Of a stretch of DNA of 64,000 bases, positions 45,121 through 55,265 are shown in pieces (the first letter of the stretch is position 1; each line of letters begins with the position of its first letter). The translations under genes were made by a program, and so were the position numbers. This DNA comes from Anaspis maculata. Lineage: Eukaryota; Arthropoda; Insecta; Coleoptera; Scraptiidae. The DNA lies in NCBI GenBank assembly GCA_949128115.1, contig OX421964.1, positions 33,038,177-33,102,176 of the forward strand. The letters run 5' to 3'. Below the pieces are notes generated by a model. The model did no database searches. It saw nothing but the letters and a program-made list of their open reading frames with translations, and was not told the DNA's origin.

Positions 45121-46730
45121 AATTAAGCTTTGATGTACTTGAGTTACCACCTGAAATTACCATGCAGTCCATAGACAGACAGACAGACAAGAAAGTTGAG
45201 ACAATCAGACATTTCATAATTTATAAAAAAGAACAGGGATCTCCATCCTAAAACTGATTGGCTGGTCGTACTTATGCAAAACTGCTGACATCATCTGGCA
45301 AATGTGTATCGAAGATAAGAAGATGAGTTATTTTCATCATTCTTGATCTAGGTTTCTCATCGAATGTCGTGAATGCAGCATATAGAATTTTGGAGAAACA
45401 ACATGTGAGGAAGACCAAAAATCAGTCACGACACTATAATCCATTTACCAAACATGTATGACAACATAAAATGCAAAGCATACAGAGTGATTCATAATTC
45501 ACAGTCACGGAAATCCAGGGCAGTTTGGAAATGCTTCAAAAGTGTCAGAAGAATGTTGAAAAAGATTTGGCCTTCTAAGTTTTGCAAATATGGTAGTCAA
45601 GTCGGAGAACTTAAACCCCTCTGTCGTCGTTATTTGAAACAATATTTGTGAACTCTTGGAGACAAACTGAAGAGGAACAGTAAATTGTGATTCTTCTATT
45701 ACTGATTCCAGCTAAGAACTGTGCCAACTTGATTGAGCTGGGGCTCGTACTTGGACGAGACTGTATACTTGTGGCCCGCTAAATTTGATGTGGGCAATGA
45801 TAGGGTGTAGAATATAACGAAATGACCCGCAGAAGAAAATGGCTTGCGAATTCCAAATGTCACTTATCGCGGACACAGGGGCTTCGCAGAATTTCAGCTT
45901 TTCCAGCCATCATTCTTTAAGAGAGCGCGCGGCATCCGGAGGATCCGTTGCAGGGATCAAGGCTGGCCGGCGGGGCTGTCAGGGGCCCGCAATCTTTGTT
46001 ATCCGGACTAATGCCGTTTGACAATGCCGTAATCCCTTAATCCAATACCCTATGGCCGACGTCCCATCCCGTATATAGATTTCCTTTATACAGAGAGTCG
46101 CCCTTATAATAGCGCCGAATTTATTACACTAATGCTTATAAGAGAGACGCAAGAGAGAAGGCCGTCCGGCCAGAGAGAAACGGAAGAAGAGTTCAAGACC
46201 CACCATAAGAGAACTAAAAGGATTACGAAGGGATTTCCAGGAGCCGGACGCCGGAAAAGTGGGCTCGCCACTCGTATATACCCTCGCGCTCGCTATACTC
46301 GAGAAACACTAAATTAAAGAAACCCATCGAAAATATTACTTTATGCGGCGGGACAAACGCGCGCAAGAAATCTTTCTGGGCGATGAACTTTTCAATAAAT
46401 CCTTCACGTTATCCTTTTTGCTCCCAGTGTTTTCTAACAATACGTAAGAAGATGTAACTGACATACCTTTGAATATTGAAATGTTTATTATGTTGAGGTG
46501 TAGACTGTTAAGTCGCTAAGTTTGAGACTGATGAAAGCAGGACGGCCGTGCGTTAGGAGCCAAAATTTCTACTAAGGTTTCTTAGGGCATGTTGACTGAA
46601 ATTTTGTTCTTCTGAAATACCAGGAGCTCTCCCACGTCGAGGACTGTTGACGATATCTTCGTAGATACAAACTATGTAGCGCTTTTTTTTGGCTGGATCC
46701 GCATATAGTTCTCCTTGAATCGGCTGACTT
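45121..46730. other. 3' flank of the DM9 gene; candidate conserved patch
   Basis: A short GACA repeat follows the gene (45172-45190). The stretch 45880-46330 is GC-rich with a sharp edge (GGCATCCGGAGGATCC, TTATCCGGACTAATGCCG, CCGTCCGGCCAGAGAG) and no transposon signature. ORFs in it are short and domain-free. It could be regulatory or transcribed non-coding sequence. Confidence 0.35.
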
Positions 46731-46900
46731 GTGGGAAAGTCACTATGGCGGCCGAGATGACAGCGAATCGTAAAACCAAGGTTAAAATCATAGATAGTGA
46801 TTGCGAGACACGGCACGAGTATGTTTCAAATTTGACCGAAATAGGTTCAGAAGACAACCGTCCGGTTATGTGGTGGCCAGAGAGCTTTGTTTTCATTTAA
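46730..46900 (+). repeat. Single unit of the ATGGCGGC minisatellite
   Basis: Contains GGAAAGTCACTATGGCGGCCGAGATGAC and then GTGGTGGCCAGAGAG, the same order as at 49395-49470. It also offers a near-match to the unoccupied target of the hAT-like element at 47284. Confidence 0.6.
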
Positions 46901-47207
46901 ATGCGAAGGTGCCCGCTTTTGGCTCTAAGAGGCGCAATATTCACGTGTTTGTTGTCTTCTAACATTGTTCTACTCAGTTTGATGAGTATACGTGTATATT
47001 CTACCATCGATGCTCCTGGCGATGGTCGTGGCTTTACGTGGAATTTGTGTTTAATTCCCTCGCCCGCCTGATGCCTTTGGAATATAGCATCTGCGGAATG
47101 CCTTCGATAGATGGCGCCGCTTGGTAGACTCACATATTAGGAGTCTTCCTGAGTGTATATTGCCTAGATTTCTGGCTACCACAGCATGGGATGATCGGGC
47201 TGAATGC

Positions 47208-47255
47208 CTGCACACTGATGAGCCCCCAATAGGGGCGGAACACGTGTCTGTGTAG
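47208..47255 (+). ncRNA. Hammerhead ribozyme fold (type I), one core substitution
   Basis: The core CTGATGA (47215-47221) is followed by stem II GCCCC/GGGGC (47222-47226 with 47232-47236, loop CAATA). The second core strand is GGAA (47237-47240) where GAAA is required. Then comes a minimal stem III ACA..TGT with cleavage triplet GTC (47246-47248). Stem I is seven pairs, 47208-47214 (CTGCACA) with 47249-47255 (TGTGTAG), including one G-U. Very short stem III is typical of type I hammerheads in Penelope-like elements and retrozymes. The A-to-G change at 47238 hits an invariant residue, so this copy is predicted inactive. No Penelope reverse transcriptase is visible nearby. Confidence 0.75.
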
Positions 47256-47380
47256 CCTCAGTCCGATCGTCTGGTGTTGTGGTTAGGGATGGCAAAAAGT
47301 TGAAATATATCGATATATCGGTCATTTGATATATCGTAAGCTATATATCGATACATTCGATATATTGCAAGAAATATATC

Positions 47381-47792
47381 GATATTTCCATATATCGATA
47401 TATTTTGCAAATTTTCAATATAAATGTTGAACTGAACGATAAAACATATTGAACGTAGGTCAGAGTAGGGTATATCGTACCGCATGGTTAATCGTACCAG
47501 CTATTTTCAAATGTAGAAACTACAGGGTAATGCCATTTCTCACATCCATTTCGAAACTCTTCTGCTACTATGTTGTCATTAAATATGATATTTCCATATA
47601 ACGATATATTTTGCAAATTTTCGATATAAATGTTGAACTGAACGACAAAACGTATTAAACGTAGGGTAGAGTAGGGTATATCGTACCGCCTGGTTAATCG
47701 TACCAGCTATTTTCAAATGTAGAAACTACGGGGTAATGCCATTTTTCACATCCATTTCGAAACTCTTCTGCTACCATGTTGTCATTAAATAT
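47381..47792 (+). repeat. 206-bp tandem duplication inside the hAT-like element
   Basis: Copies start with GATATTTCCATATA at 47381 and 47587 and run through GGTATATCGTACCGC and CTTCTGCTAC.ATGTTGTCA. They differ at only a handful of positions. Confidence 0.9.
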
Positions 47793-47991
47793 GAAAACTG
47801 TTTTAAAATTCGGTGATTCCAAGAACCGAGAAATCACCGAGTATAAGTTATGTTCGATAGATGGTGCAGCTGTAGCTAACGAATCACGATGTGGATAATG
47901 TTTTGGAAGGATTGAATATAAAGGACAAAAAAACAAGTACTATGAAACAGACAGAAAAAAGCTTGTTTTTTATAATTTTCTAACAACAAAC

Positions 47992-49075
47992 TAAAGGACC
48001 CCGCACGATTCTTATGGAAAATGGCTCCCGGTTAAATTCTCTGAATTTTTGATATGTTGTAGCTCATGAGATACTAATCAAATACTGTGAACCCCAAACT
48101 CAAATAATGAACAGTTTTTTACCCACAGGGGGTTGAAGTTGGAGGTTTTGACGGCTTAAAAATGATATTCTGACATAAATAAAAGCTTTCTATTTGGTTT
48201 CTCTTCAAGATGTGTTTCATGCTAAATGTATTTATTTGACAGAAGAATATCAACCCCCTCCTCCACCCCCATCCCCTATCTACCATCACAAAATTCGAGA
48301 TTACTCTCAAAAGCCATGCAGATGGCTTCTGTGATTTAAATTATGAATTTTGACATAAAAATTATTTTCCACCCCTAATGTTGGGGTGCCGATTTTCCAA
48401 TTTTCATCGGTTAATTTGGCTGAATTTTTGGTATTGTGTACTTCTAATTCTGCTGAACAAAAAGTTCCCATGCCAAAACTTATTCCTATGGACAGTTTTT
48501 GTTCTACAGGGGACTGAAGTTGAAGATTTGAGAGCATAAATATTGAACTTCAGTCCCCTGCAGAACAAAAACTGTTCATAGGAATAAGTTTTGGTATGAG
48601 AACTTTTTGTTCAGCAGAATTAGAAGTACACAATAGCAAAAATTCAGCCAAATTAACCGAGGAAAATTGGAAAATCGGCACCCCAACATTAGGGGTGGAA
48701 AATAATTTTTATGTCAAAATTCATGATTTAAATCACAGAAGCCATCCGCATGGCTTTTGGGAGTAATCTCGAATTTTATGATGGTAGATAGGGGTTGGGG
48801 GTGGAGGAGGGGGTTGATATTTTTCTGTCAAATAAATATATTTAGCATGAAACACAACTTGAAGAGAAACCAAATAAAAAGCTTTTATTAACGTCATAAT
48901 ATCATTTTGAAGCCGTCAAAACCTCCAACTTCAACCCCCTGTGGGTAAAAAACTGTCCATTATTTGAGTTTGGGGTTCACGGTATTCGATTAGTATCTCA
49001 TGAGCTACAACATATCAAAAATTCAGAGAATTTAACCGGGAGCCATTTTCCATAAGAATCGTGCGGGGTCCTTTA
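47992..49075. mobile_element. 1.08 kb near-perfect palindrome within the hAT-like element
   Basis: TAAAGGACCCCGCACGATTC mirrors GAATCGTGCGGGGTCCTTTA. The centre is 48533.5. Over long stretches the arms differ only at scattered single bases, for example around the ACCCCTAATGTTGGGGTGCC block at 48373, matched at 48680. No CAGGGTG end is present, so it may be part of the hAT-like element or a nested insertion. Confidence 0.85.
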
Positions 49076-49429
49076 AATCGTTAGGAAATTCCGAAGGGTT
49101 TAAGACTTCCAGACTTGGTCACCGCATCAGTGCCACCTGCAAAATTTGCCAAGTACTGCGAAGCGTAGTTTCCTGTACTTTATTAACAGAGTCACAGCTC
49201 AGCCTCGAATATCCAATAATTTACGTACGAAAAGCGTGACAAAGTCGAGTCGGACAGTTTCCGATATATCCAGAAATATATCGATATTTGTATCGATATA
49301 TTGGAACAAAAAAACGATATAAATATATCGATATATTGCAAGGAATATATCGATATTTCTTATATATCGATATATCGTTGCCATCTCTAGTTGTGGTGGC
49401 CGGAGAGATGTTTTCGAGATGATTCATTT

Positions 49430-49745
49430 ACGAGAAAGTTCGATATGGCTGGCCAAGATGACGGAGAATCGTTGAACTGACCTCGACATCGTTTATCGTT
49501 TCACGAGACAAACGTAGGTTTCAAGTTCCATCAAGCTCGGTTCACTTGCAAAAAAGTTCAATATGACTGCCGAGCCAAGATGGCGGCAAACCATAAAACC
49601 GACCTTACAGTCATGAATCGTTCTAGAAGACTGAAGTAGGTATGCTGCAAGTTTCATCACGATCGGTACACTTGGGGAAAAGTTCACTATGGCGGGCCAA
49701 GATACCAAGATAGCAGCGGATCGGGAAACCAAGCCTTATTTCATG
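49430..49745 (+). repeat. ATGGCGGC minisatellite, three units
   Basis: About 115-120-bp units each contain a variant of AAAAGTTCAATATGGCGGGCCAAGATGGCGGC, followed by TCATGAATCG or TTTATCGTTTC and GATCGGTTCACTTG. Units are at 49435, 49553 and 49679. The palindrome 49756-51295 is inserted in this array, which resumes at about 51310. Confidence 0.75.
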
Positions 49746-49755
49746 ATTGCTAGTA

Positions 49756-51295
49756 CAGGGTGGTCCATTCTAGCGTAATTATCCCATAGCGGTCTTACCG
49801 TTCAAGATAGAGAAAAAGATGTAAGAAAGAAGTTATATGGTTTGATGAGACCTATAACCTAAAATTATTTTCAGCTATACAGGATGTCCCATTTTGACGG
49901 GATCAACAAAACGTCAATTTTTTTAAATAGGACACTCTATATTTTTTTGGATTTTCGGATTTAGCTTTTCCAACTGTCTTATGCCTGTATTTTTGTTTTC
50001 CAATTGTGTGGCAGTGCTACCAACTAAAAATTAAAAACTGAAAAAAATTGCATTTCCACAGTAATCTTGAAAAAATCGTAGCGGCCTTGCTTTTCAAAAC
50101 TAAGAGATGAAACTTGACATGGTGATAGTCAAGTCAAAGACCAATATCCCAATGTCAAAAAATTGCGATTTCTTGATACAGGGCGTTCACAAAAAAAAAT
50201 CAAACTTTATAATTTTCAAAGTCTCATAACTCATTTTTTTCAAATAGCATGCCCCTAATTTTATAACGTTATCTGATAGCTTCTTTTATCCTCTTTCATT
50301 TTTACTAGGGATACCCTACCCTTGAACTTCATTTTTTTCGAGATAATCGGGAATTTTCGCAAAATTTGTGATTTTTTTATTTTTTTTCACAAATTGAGTT
50401 GGCCGTGATGAATGACAGACAAGCCAAATGGTACGCAATTCTCAGTTAGTCAGTCTGAATATTGTCGAACAAAGAAAAATGACTTTACGCGAGAGAAAAT
50501 GATTGATATGATATTCTGGTAATGATCCCGATATCCAGGATCCCAATTTGTTTTTTTCTGCGTTGAAGCCATTTTCTTTTGTTCGACAATATTCAGACTG
50601 ACTAATTGAGCGTTGCGTACTATTTGGCTTGTCTGTCATTCATCACGGCCAACTCAATTTGTGGAAAAAAATTAAAAAATCATAAATTTTGTGAAAATTT
50701 CCGATTATCTTGAAAAAAATGAAGTTTAAGGGTAGGGTACCTCTAGTAAAAATGAAAGAGGATAAAAAAAGCTATCAGATAACGTTATAAAATTAGGGGC
50801 ATGCTATTTGAAAAAAATGAGTTATGACACTTTGAAAATTATAAAGTTTGATTTTTTTTTGTGAACGCCCTGTATCAAGAAATCGCAAATTTTTGACATT
50901 GGTATATTGGTCTGTGACTTGACTATCATCATGTCAAGTTTCATTATTCAGTTTTGAAAAGCAAGGCCGCTACGATTTTTTCAAGATAACTGTGGAAATG
51001 CGATTTTTTTCAGTTTTTAATTTTCAGTTGGTAGCACTGCCACACAATTCAAAAACAAAAATACAGGCATAAGACAGTCGAAAAAGCTTAATCCAAAAAT
51101 GCAAAAAAATATAGGGTGTTCCATTTAAAAAAATTGACGTTTTGTTGATTCCGTCAAAATGGGACACCCTGTATAGCTGAAAATAATTTTAGGTTATAGG
51201 TCTCATCAAACCATATAACTTCTTCCTTACATCTTTTTCTCTATCTTGAAGGGTAAGACCGCTATGGGATAATTACGCTAGGATGGACCACCCTG
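49756..51295. mobile_element. 1.54 kb palindrome with three concentric CAGGGTG-type termini
   Basis: The outer pair CAGGGTGGTCCATTCTAGCG (49756) and …CTAGGATGGACCACCCTG (to 51295) encloses a second pair CAGGATGTCCCATTTTGACG (49880) / CGTCAAAATGGGACACCCTG (to 51171) and a third CAGGGCGTTCAC (50179) / GTGAACGCCCTG (to 50872). All three centres compute to 50525.5. Arms are therefore equal in length to the base. The second level also has a short inverted end CACTCTATATTT (about 49938) and AATATAGGGTG, making a 64-bp mini-element in each arm. TA flanks the outer ends. A solo right end of this family is at 57652-57725. Confidence 0.95.
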
Positions 51296-51309
51296 TATAT
51301 ATGGGGCGT

Positions 51310-51500
51310 GAACAAGTTTAAAATTTCAATGAAATTAGTCGACCAACAACAAAGTTCAACATGGCGGTCCAGGATGGCGTGAAATCGCAAAATCAAGCAT
51401 GACATGGTGCAATCAAAATCGGTCAGGTATTACGAAATTTCAATATGGCTGGTCAAGATGGCGCCACAATTGAAAAAATGCCTATTACTATCCTTTCCAC
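51310..51500 (+). repeat. ATGGCGGC minisatellite, continued
   Basis: Units at about 51350 (AAAGTTCAACATGGCGGTCC) and 51432 (AAATTTCAATATGGCTGGTC) continue the 49430-49745 array on the other side of the palindrome. Confidence 0.7.
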
Positions 51501-51659
51501 TTTCCAGGTAGTTTAAGCTATCCATCGAAAGAAATTTCAGAGCTCCAGCTTTATTCCTCGAGGAGTTCGAGTCCAAAAATTTGTACACAGACAGAGATCT
51601 TATCTTAGAGCTGTTGACTGAACATCGTGGTGGAGAAATCTCTGATGAAAATACGCCCA

Positions 51660-52075
51660 TATAGAGTATACCGTGGAACGGTCAGACAAACCGCACGGTT
51701 CGGCCGAAACGGAAAGTAGCGAAAAAGAGTCCAAGAATTTTGATGTGCGAAAGCGATTCATTATGATCTTTCCATTGGAGGAAAGAGAAGGCATTCGCAT
51801 TCGTTTGTATATGTGCAAACGCACTCGAATCACCATCAGCAATAAAGAATTTGTAATGGAGTCCGCGTCCATCTCGACACTTTTATCAAAACCCTCCACA
51901 ATAACATTTGATTTCATGGCTGCAGATGAACCATGCCAGTTTTTAAAGCATTCGTGCTCTCCGGGGCTCTTTTTTTTTGTTACGTGGGCCGCCTTCGCGC
52001 ACACAAAACAATATTTATTTCTAATACCCAGACACAGCACTTTCTTTGTCTCTTTCCCAATGATGGTGGCCTAAA
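51660..52075 (-). pseudogene. Mutator-like (MULE) transposase fragment
   Basis: The minus strand opens with ATIIGKETKKVLCLGIRNKY then CFVCAKA, HECFKNWHGSSAAMKSNVIV and EGFDKS. It shifts frame to GLHYKFFIADGDSSAFAHIQ. This is the 'I.G..T.KVL..GVRNKYC..C…C.KNW.GSS..ME.D.IVEGF…H G.RY…I.DGDSS.Y..I' order of insect Mutator-like transposases, including the DGDSS catalytic Asp. After about 51790 the expected ECANH block is missing. The uninterrupted plus-strand ORF 51673-52074 is an antisense by-product. The fragment begins just inside 52075, close to the palindromic element at 52118. Confidence 0.85.
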
Positions 52076-52117
52076 ATCCTTAGGTGATCTATGAAAACGA
52101 AAAGTACAGGAATTATA

Positions 52118-53159
52118 CAGGGTGGTCCAGGTTATAGTAGCAATAATTCACCATTCGATAGTCCATCGAAAACTAGGTCGACATGCATAATTCAATTTTT
52201 TTCTAAAACGCTTCCTAAGAGAGATACAGCCCTTCAAAGTTCAGTTTTCAAAATCTTCTTTTTGCAATAACTTTAAAGTCATCGAAGCGATTTTGACCAA
52301 ATTTGGTACAAATACTTACGAATTAAATACCCATCACTTGAAGCAGATAACTTTTGTCAAAATTGTCCAGTGGCGTAGATACGGGGGAGTTGTTTCACTT
52401 TTCACGCCCTATTCTTTACGCCAGTGAATATTTTTGGAAAACTATATTTTTTTCGAATTCCTTGTTCAATTTCTAAAAAAAGTTACTCTTGTAAAATTTT
52501 GATAAGAGGCTTGATTTTTGAGATATTTGGGTTTTAAACTTTGGAAAACATCTCGAAATCGCCACTTTCCAGAGCCCAAATTGTTTTTTTCTGGAAACGC
52601 CTCGTTTCTCAGCAAAAAATGGCAGTAAATCAACTTAAACGACCTAGAAAACTTATTCTAGTTGAGGAATCATGAGTTTTCTTGGATTTTAATTTTTAGG
52701 CCATTAATTCTTAGTCGCGATTTCGAAGCGTTTTTCAAAGTTTCAAACCCAAATATCTCGGAAATGAAGCCTCTAATCAAAATTTTACAAGAGTAACTTT
52801 TTTTTTAATTGAACAAGGAATTAAAGAAAGTATAATTTTTCAAAAATATACAATGGCGTAGAAAATGGGGTGGGATAAGTTGAACAATCCCCCGGTAACT
52901 ACGCCACTGAACAATTTTGACAAAAGTTATCTACGTCAAGTGATGAGTATTTATTTCATAAGTATTTGTACCAAATTTGGTGAAAATCGCTTTGATGACT
53001 TAAGAGTTATTGCAGAAAGATGATTTTGAACACTGAACTTTGAAGGGCTCTATCTCCCTTAGGAAGCGTTTTGGAGAAAAATCAATTTATGCATGTCGAC
53101 CTAGTTTTCGATGGACCATCGAATGGTGAGTTATTGCTACTATAACCTGGACCACCCTG
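52118..53159. mobile_element. CAGGGTGGTCCAGG palindrome, 1.04 kb
   Basis: The ends are CAGGGTGGTCCAGGTTATAG and TATAACCTGGACCACCCTG, with TATA before and TACA after. The arms match on a centre near 52639. The single-copy core (about 52500-52790) is clearly homologous to the core of 23176-24236 (CGAAATCGCCACTTTCCAGAG, TTTCTCAGCAAAAA, CTTGGATTTTAA.TTTTAGGCC), although the terminal sequences differ. Partial copies of the arms occur at 34225-34480 and 36955-37046. Confidence 0.9.
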
Positions 53160-53478
53160 TACATACGGCTCCAAAAGCGGCCTTATAATTATTGATATTG
53201 TGTCCATAACTTCGTCCAACCACCATCAAGATATGCCGTGTTAGAAGGTATCCAGTTGGAGCTCATATAGCCAGTTTCAACAGTGAGTTGATACTCCTCT
53301 TTTCCTTGCTCAAGCTTGCTCTCTATTGAAATTGAAGTATTATGCCAGGACTTCGAAATGAGATATTGGTTAAGAATATCACACGGTATCAACAATTAGT
53401 TGATACTCCTATTTTCCTGCTTCAAGCATGATCTCTATTGAAGTATTATGTCAGGACTTCAAAATGAGATATTGGTTA
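53160..53478 (+). repeat. Tandem duplication of about 110 bp (pre-insertion target)
   Basis: The phrase AGTTGATACTCCTMTTTTCCT…GACTTCRAAATGAGATATTGGTTA is present twice (about 53286-53369 and 53399-53478). After the first copy the sequence runs on as GGTTAAGAATATCACACGG. After the second it is split by the next element and resumes at 54481. Confidence 0.8.
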
Positions 53479-53688
53479 TAGCCCAGGTACTATCGTGTTT
53501 CATCATGAACTAATTTATGGTCGGCCAAATTTTTCATAAAACGACAGTAAAGAGTGTCTGCTATAACATACCAGAAGTCTCCTAAGATCCCGTGTCGGCG
53601 TCCGCCTTTTTGGGGCGTTTTTCTGAAATATGATAGTTACGTTATAAGTATAACACACAGATGTTGGGACGGGTGCCTGTCACCCGGA

Positions 53689-53745
53689 ATAACTCAGTGG
53701 CAAAGGCTCTGCTTTCCGATTGATGGATCGCTAGTTCGATTCTCC
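53689..53745 (+). other. tRNA-like internal promoter (A and B boxes), left arm
   Basis: An A-box-like TAACTCAGTGGCAAAGGC at 53690-53707 and a B-box-like AGTTCGATTCTCC at 53733-53745 are separated by normal tRNA spacing. No seven-pair acceptor stem closes, so it is a tRNA-derived (SINE-like) relic and not a tRNA gene. Confidence 0.6.
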
Positions 53746-54200
53746 TTCGAGACACAATTTTTTTTTCGTAAATGTGATTTTTTCCCTCTCCTAAAAATTA
53801 TTCAAGGGATGAGAGTGCTTATTTTGAAGCATTTTCGACTTTTTTCTCAAGAAAATGAATCTAATCATACGAGTTCTGGACACACAAGCTAGAAGTTCTG
53901 GACACACAAGCTAGAGGACAAGTGGAAATGCTCGTCCAGCATTATTATTGAAAATACCCAAATACAATTTCGCAATGGCAGGTAACTACATTTTATGAGT
54001 TGAAAAATGTGATGAAAAAGCCATGATGACATCACCGAGGGCATCACAGCTTATTGTTTATTATGTGTCCAGAACTCGTATTAATAGATTCATTTTCTTG
54101 AGAAAAAGTCGAAAATGCTTCAAAATAGGCACTCTCATCCCTTGGGCAATTTTTAGGAGATGGAAAAAATCACTTTCACGAAAAAAAAAAGTGTCTCGAA

Positions 54201-54257
54201 GGAGAATCGAACTAGCGATCCATCAATCGGAAAGCAGAGCCTTTGTCACTGAGCTAT
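54201..54257 (-). other. tRNA-like internal promoter, right arm (inverted copy)
   Basis: Reverse complement of 53689-53745, with GGAGAATCGAACT at 54201-54213. The box sequences are nearly unchanged between the arms, so both could recruit RNA polymerase III and transcribe towards the palindrome centre. Confidence 0.6.
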
Positions 54258-54483
54258 TCCGGGTGACAGGCGCCCGTCCCAATATCTGTGTGTTATACTT
54301 AGATATCGTAACTGTCATATTTCAGAAGAAACGCCCCAAAAAGGGGGACGCCGACACGGGATCTCAGGGGACTTTTGGTATGTTATAGCAGACACTCTTT
54401 ACTGTCGTTTTATGAAAAATTTGGCCGACCATAAATTAGTTCACGCTTCGACTTGAATGGCACCTAAAATACCTGGGCTATTA

Positions 54484-55077
54484 AGAATATTACACGGTAT
54501 CAACAATTGAGAAAATCTGACCCAGTTGTCTTTGTATCAGAGCAAATTTTCGAAATGTCATAGCAAGAGCATCCTTCATGCTGCATAGCTCTTCTAGATG
54601 ACTGTGACAGTTACCAGTTGATAATGTTGCCCACACTGCTGCTACGTTGGGTGTATTTTCCTTCCGTGTTCCATCAGGTTTTGTTGTCGATTTGGTGATT
54701 TCTCGATCGCGCTATGTCGACTTGAAAGTCGAAGAACTTTGTCAACCCATTTCTGACTTCTTTGAAAAGGTACAATTTGCCGTTGGAGCAAAGTCGGGAA
54801 TGGTTGACTTCCAAAGCCATGACCCACCTAAGAACATATCTCAAATCGACAATTCGGCAACCAGATAACTCACTTTCCACTTCAGGTTTGAAGTTATTAC
54901 CATCTATTCCTGCACCATCCAGTGAGCTTCCATTTTCTTTAGATTCTTCTTGCATCTTCGCACAGTGCACAGTGCGAACCAAGAAAATCTTGACCAGATC
55001 TTGTGCCAATAAAACGAGTACCTACACCTAACAATATTTCAGCTGACCCACCTTTTATTATCTATTCCTGCGTCAAT
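54484..55077. other. Unassigned; overlapping ORFs on both strands
   Basis: The frames 54647-54868 (+), 54762-55031 (+) and 54674-55009 (-) have no recognised domain. The sequence is less AT-rich than the flanks and could be an old transposon gene, but I cannot name it. Confidence 0.3.
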
Positions 55078-55265
55078 GGGTGCTTTCCACCTAGACGGTA
55101 CAAATACCACCAGACGGCACATGTTCCATAGTGTGGCACAAAATTTTAGGTGATCCAATGAACGGCGTAGAACCGAGTAGGAACACGTAGATGGAAAGCA
55201 CCGTTTGGAACCCGCACATGCGTAAATGGCAGGTGTACCGAACTTGGGGCTAGGTGGAAAGCACG
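55078..55265. mobile_element. MITE with GGGTGCTTTCCACCTAG ends
   Basis: Inverted ends GTGCTTTCCACCTAG and CTAGGTGGAAAGCAC lie about 185 bp apart. The interior contains TTCCATAGTGTGG, a phrase shared with the subterminal repeat at 1850 and 1946. It accounts for part of the minus frame 55039-55395. Confidence 0.7.

Larger units (their letters stand above)
47284..49389. mobile_element. 2.1 kb hAT-like non-autonomous element, 8-bp target duplication
   Basis: The ends TAGGGATGGCAA and TTGCCATCTCTA are inverted and flanked by the perfect octamer GTTGTGGT (47276-47283, 49390-49397). The TIR type and 8-bp duplication are hAT hallmarks. Subterminal regions are rich in ATATATCGATATAT (47300-47405, 49255-49380). 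The interior holds a 206-bp tandem duplication (47381-47792) and a 1.08 kb palindrome (47992-49075). There is no transposase. Confidence 0.9.
53479..54480. mobile_element. 1.0 kb palindrome TAGCCCAGGTA…TACCTGGGCTA with TTA target duplication
   Basis: Exact inverted ends, flanked by TTA (53476-53478, 54481-54483). The neighbouring tandem copy (about 53364-53378) reads GGTTAAGAATATCACACGG with a single TTA, an in-window unoccupied site. Arms of about 450 bp match closely and each includes a tRNA-like promoter. The central spacer (about 53900-54050) is unpaired. A three-base TWA duplication suggests mobilisation by a PIF/Harbinger-type transposase. Confidence 0.92.

Noticed and set aside
45839..46317. 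Short plus ORFs in the GC-rich patch downstream of the DM9 gene
   Set aside because: No domain, and no splice signals connecting them to each other or to the DM9 gene.
51673..52074. 133-codon plus-strand ORF
   Set aside because: It is antisense to the Mutator-like transposase remnant, whose motifs are unambiguous on the minus strand.
53671..53757. A functional tRNA gene
   Set aside because: A and B boxes are present, but no acceptor stem or complete cloverleaf can be folded, and a mirror copy exists in the other arm, so it is a SINE-type relic.
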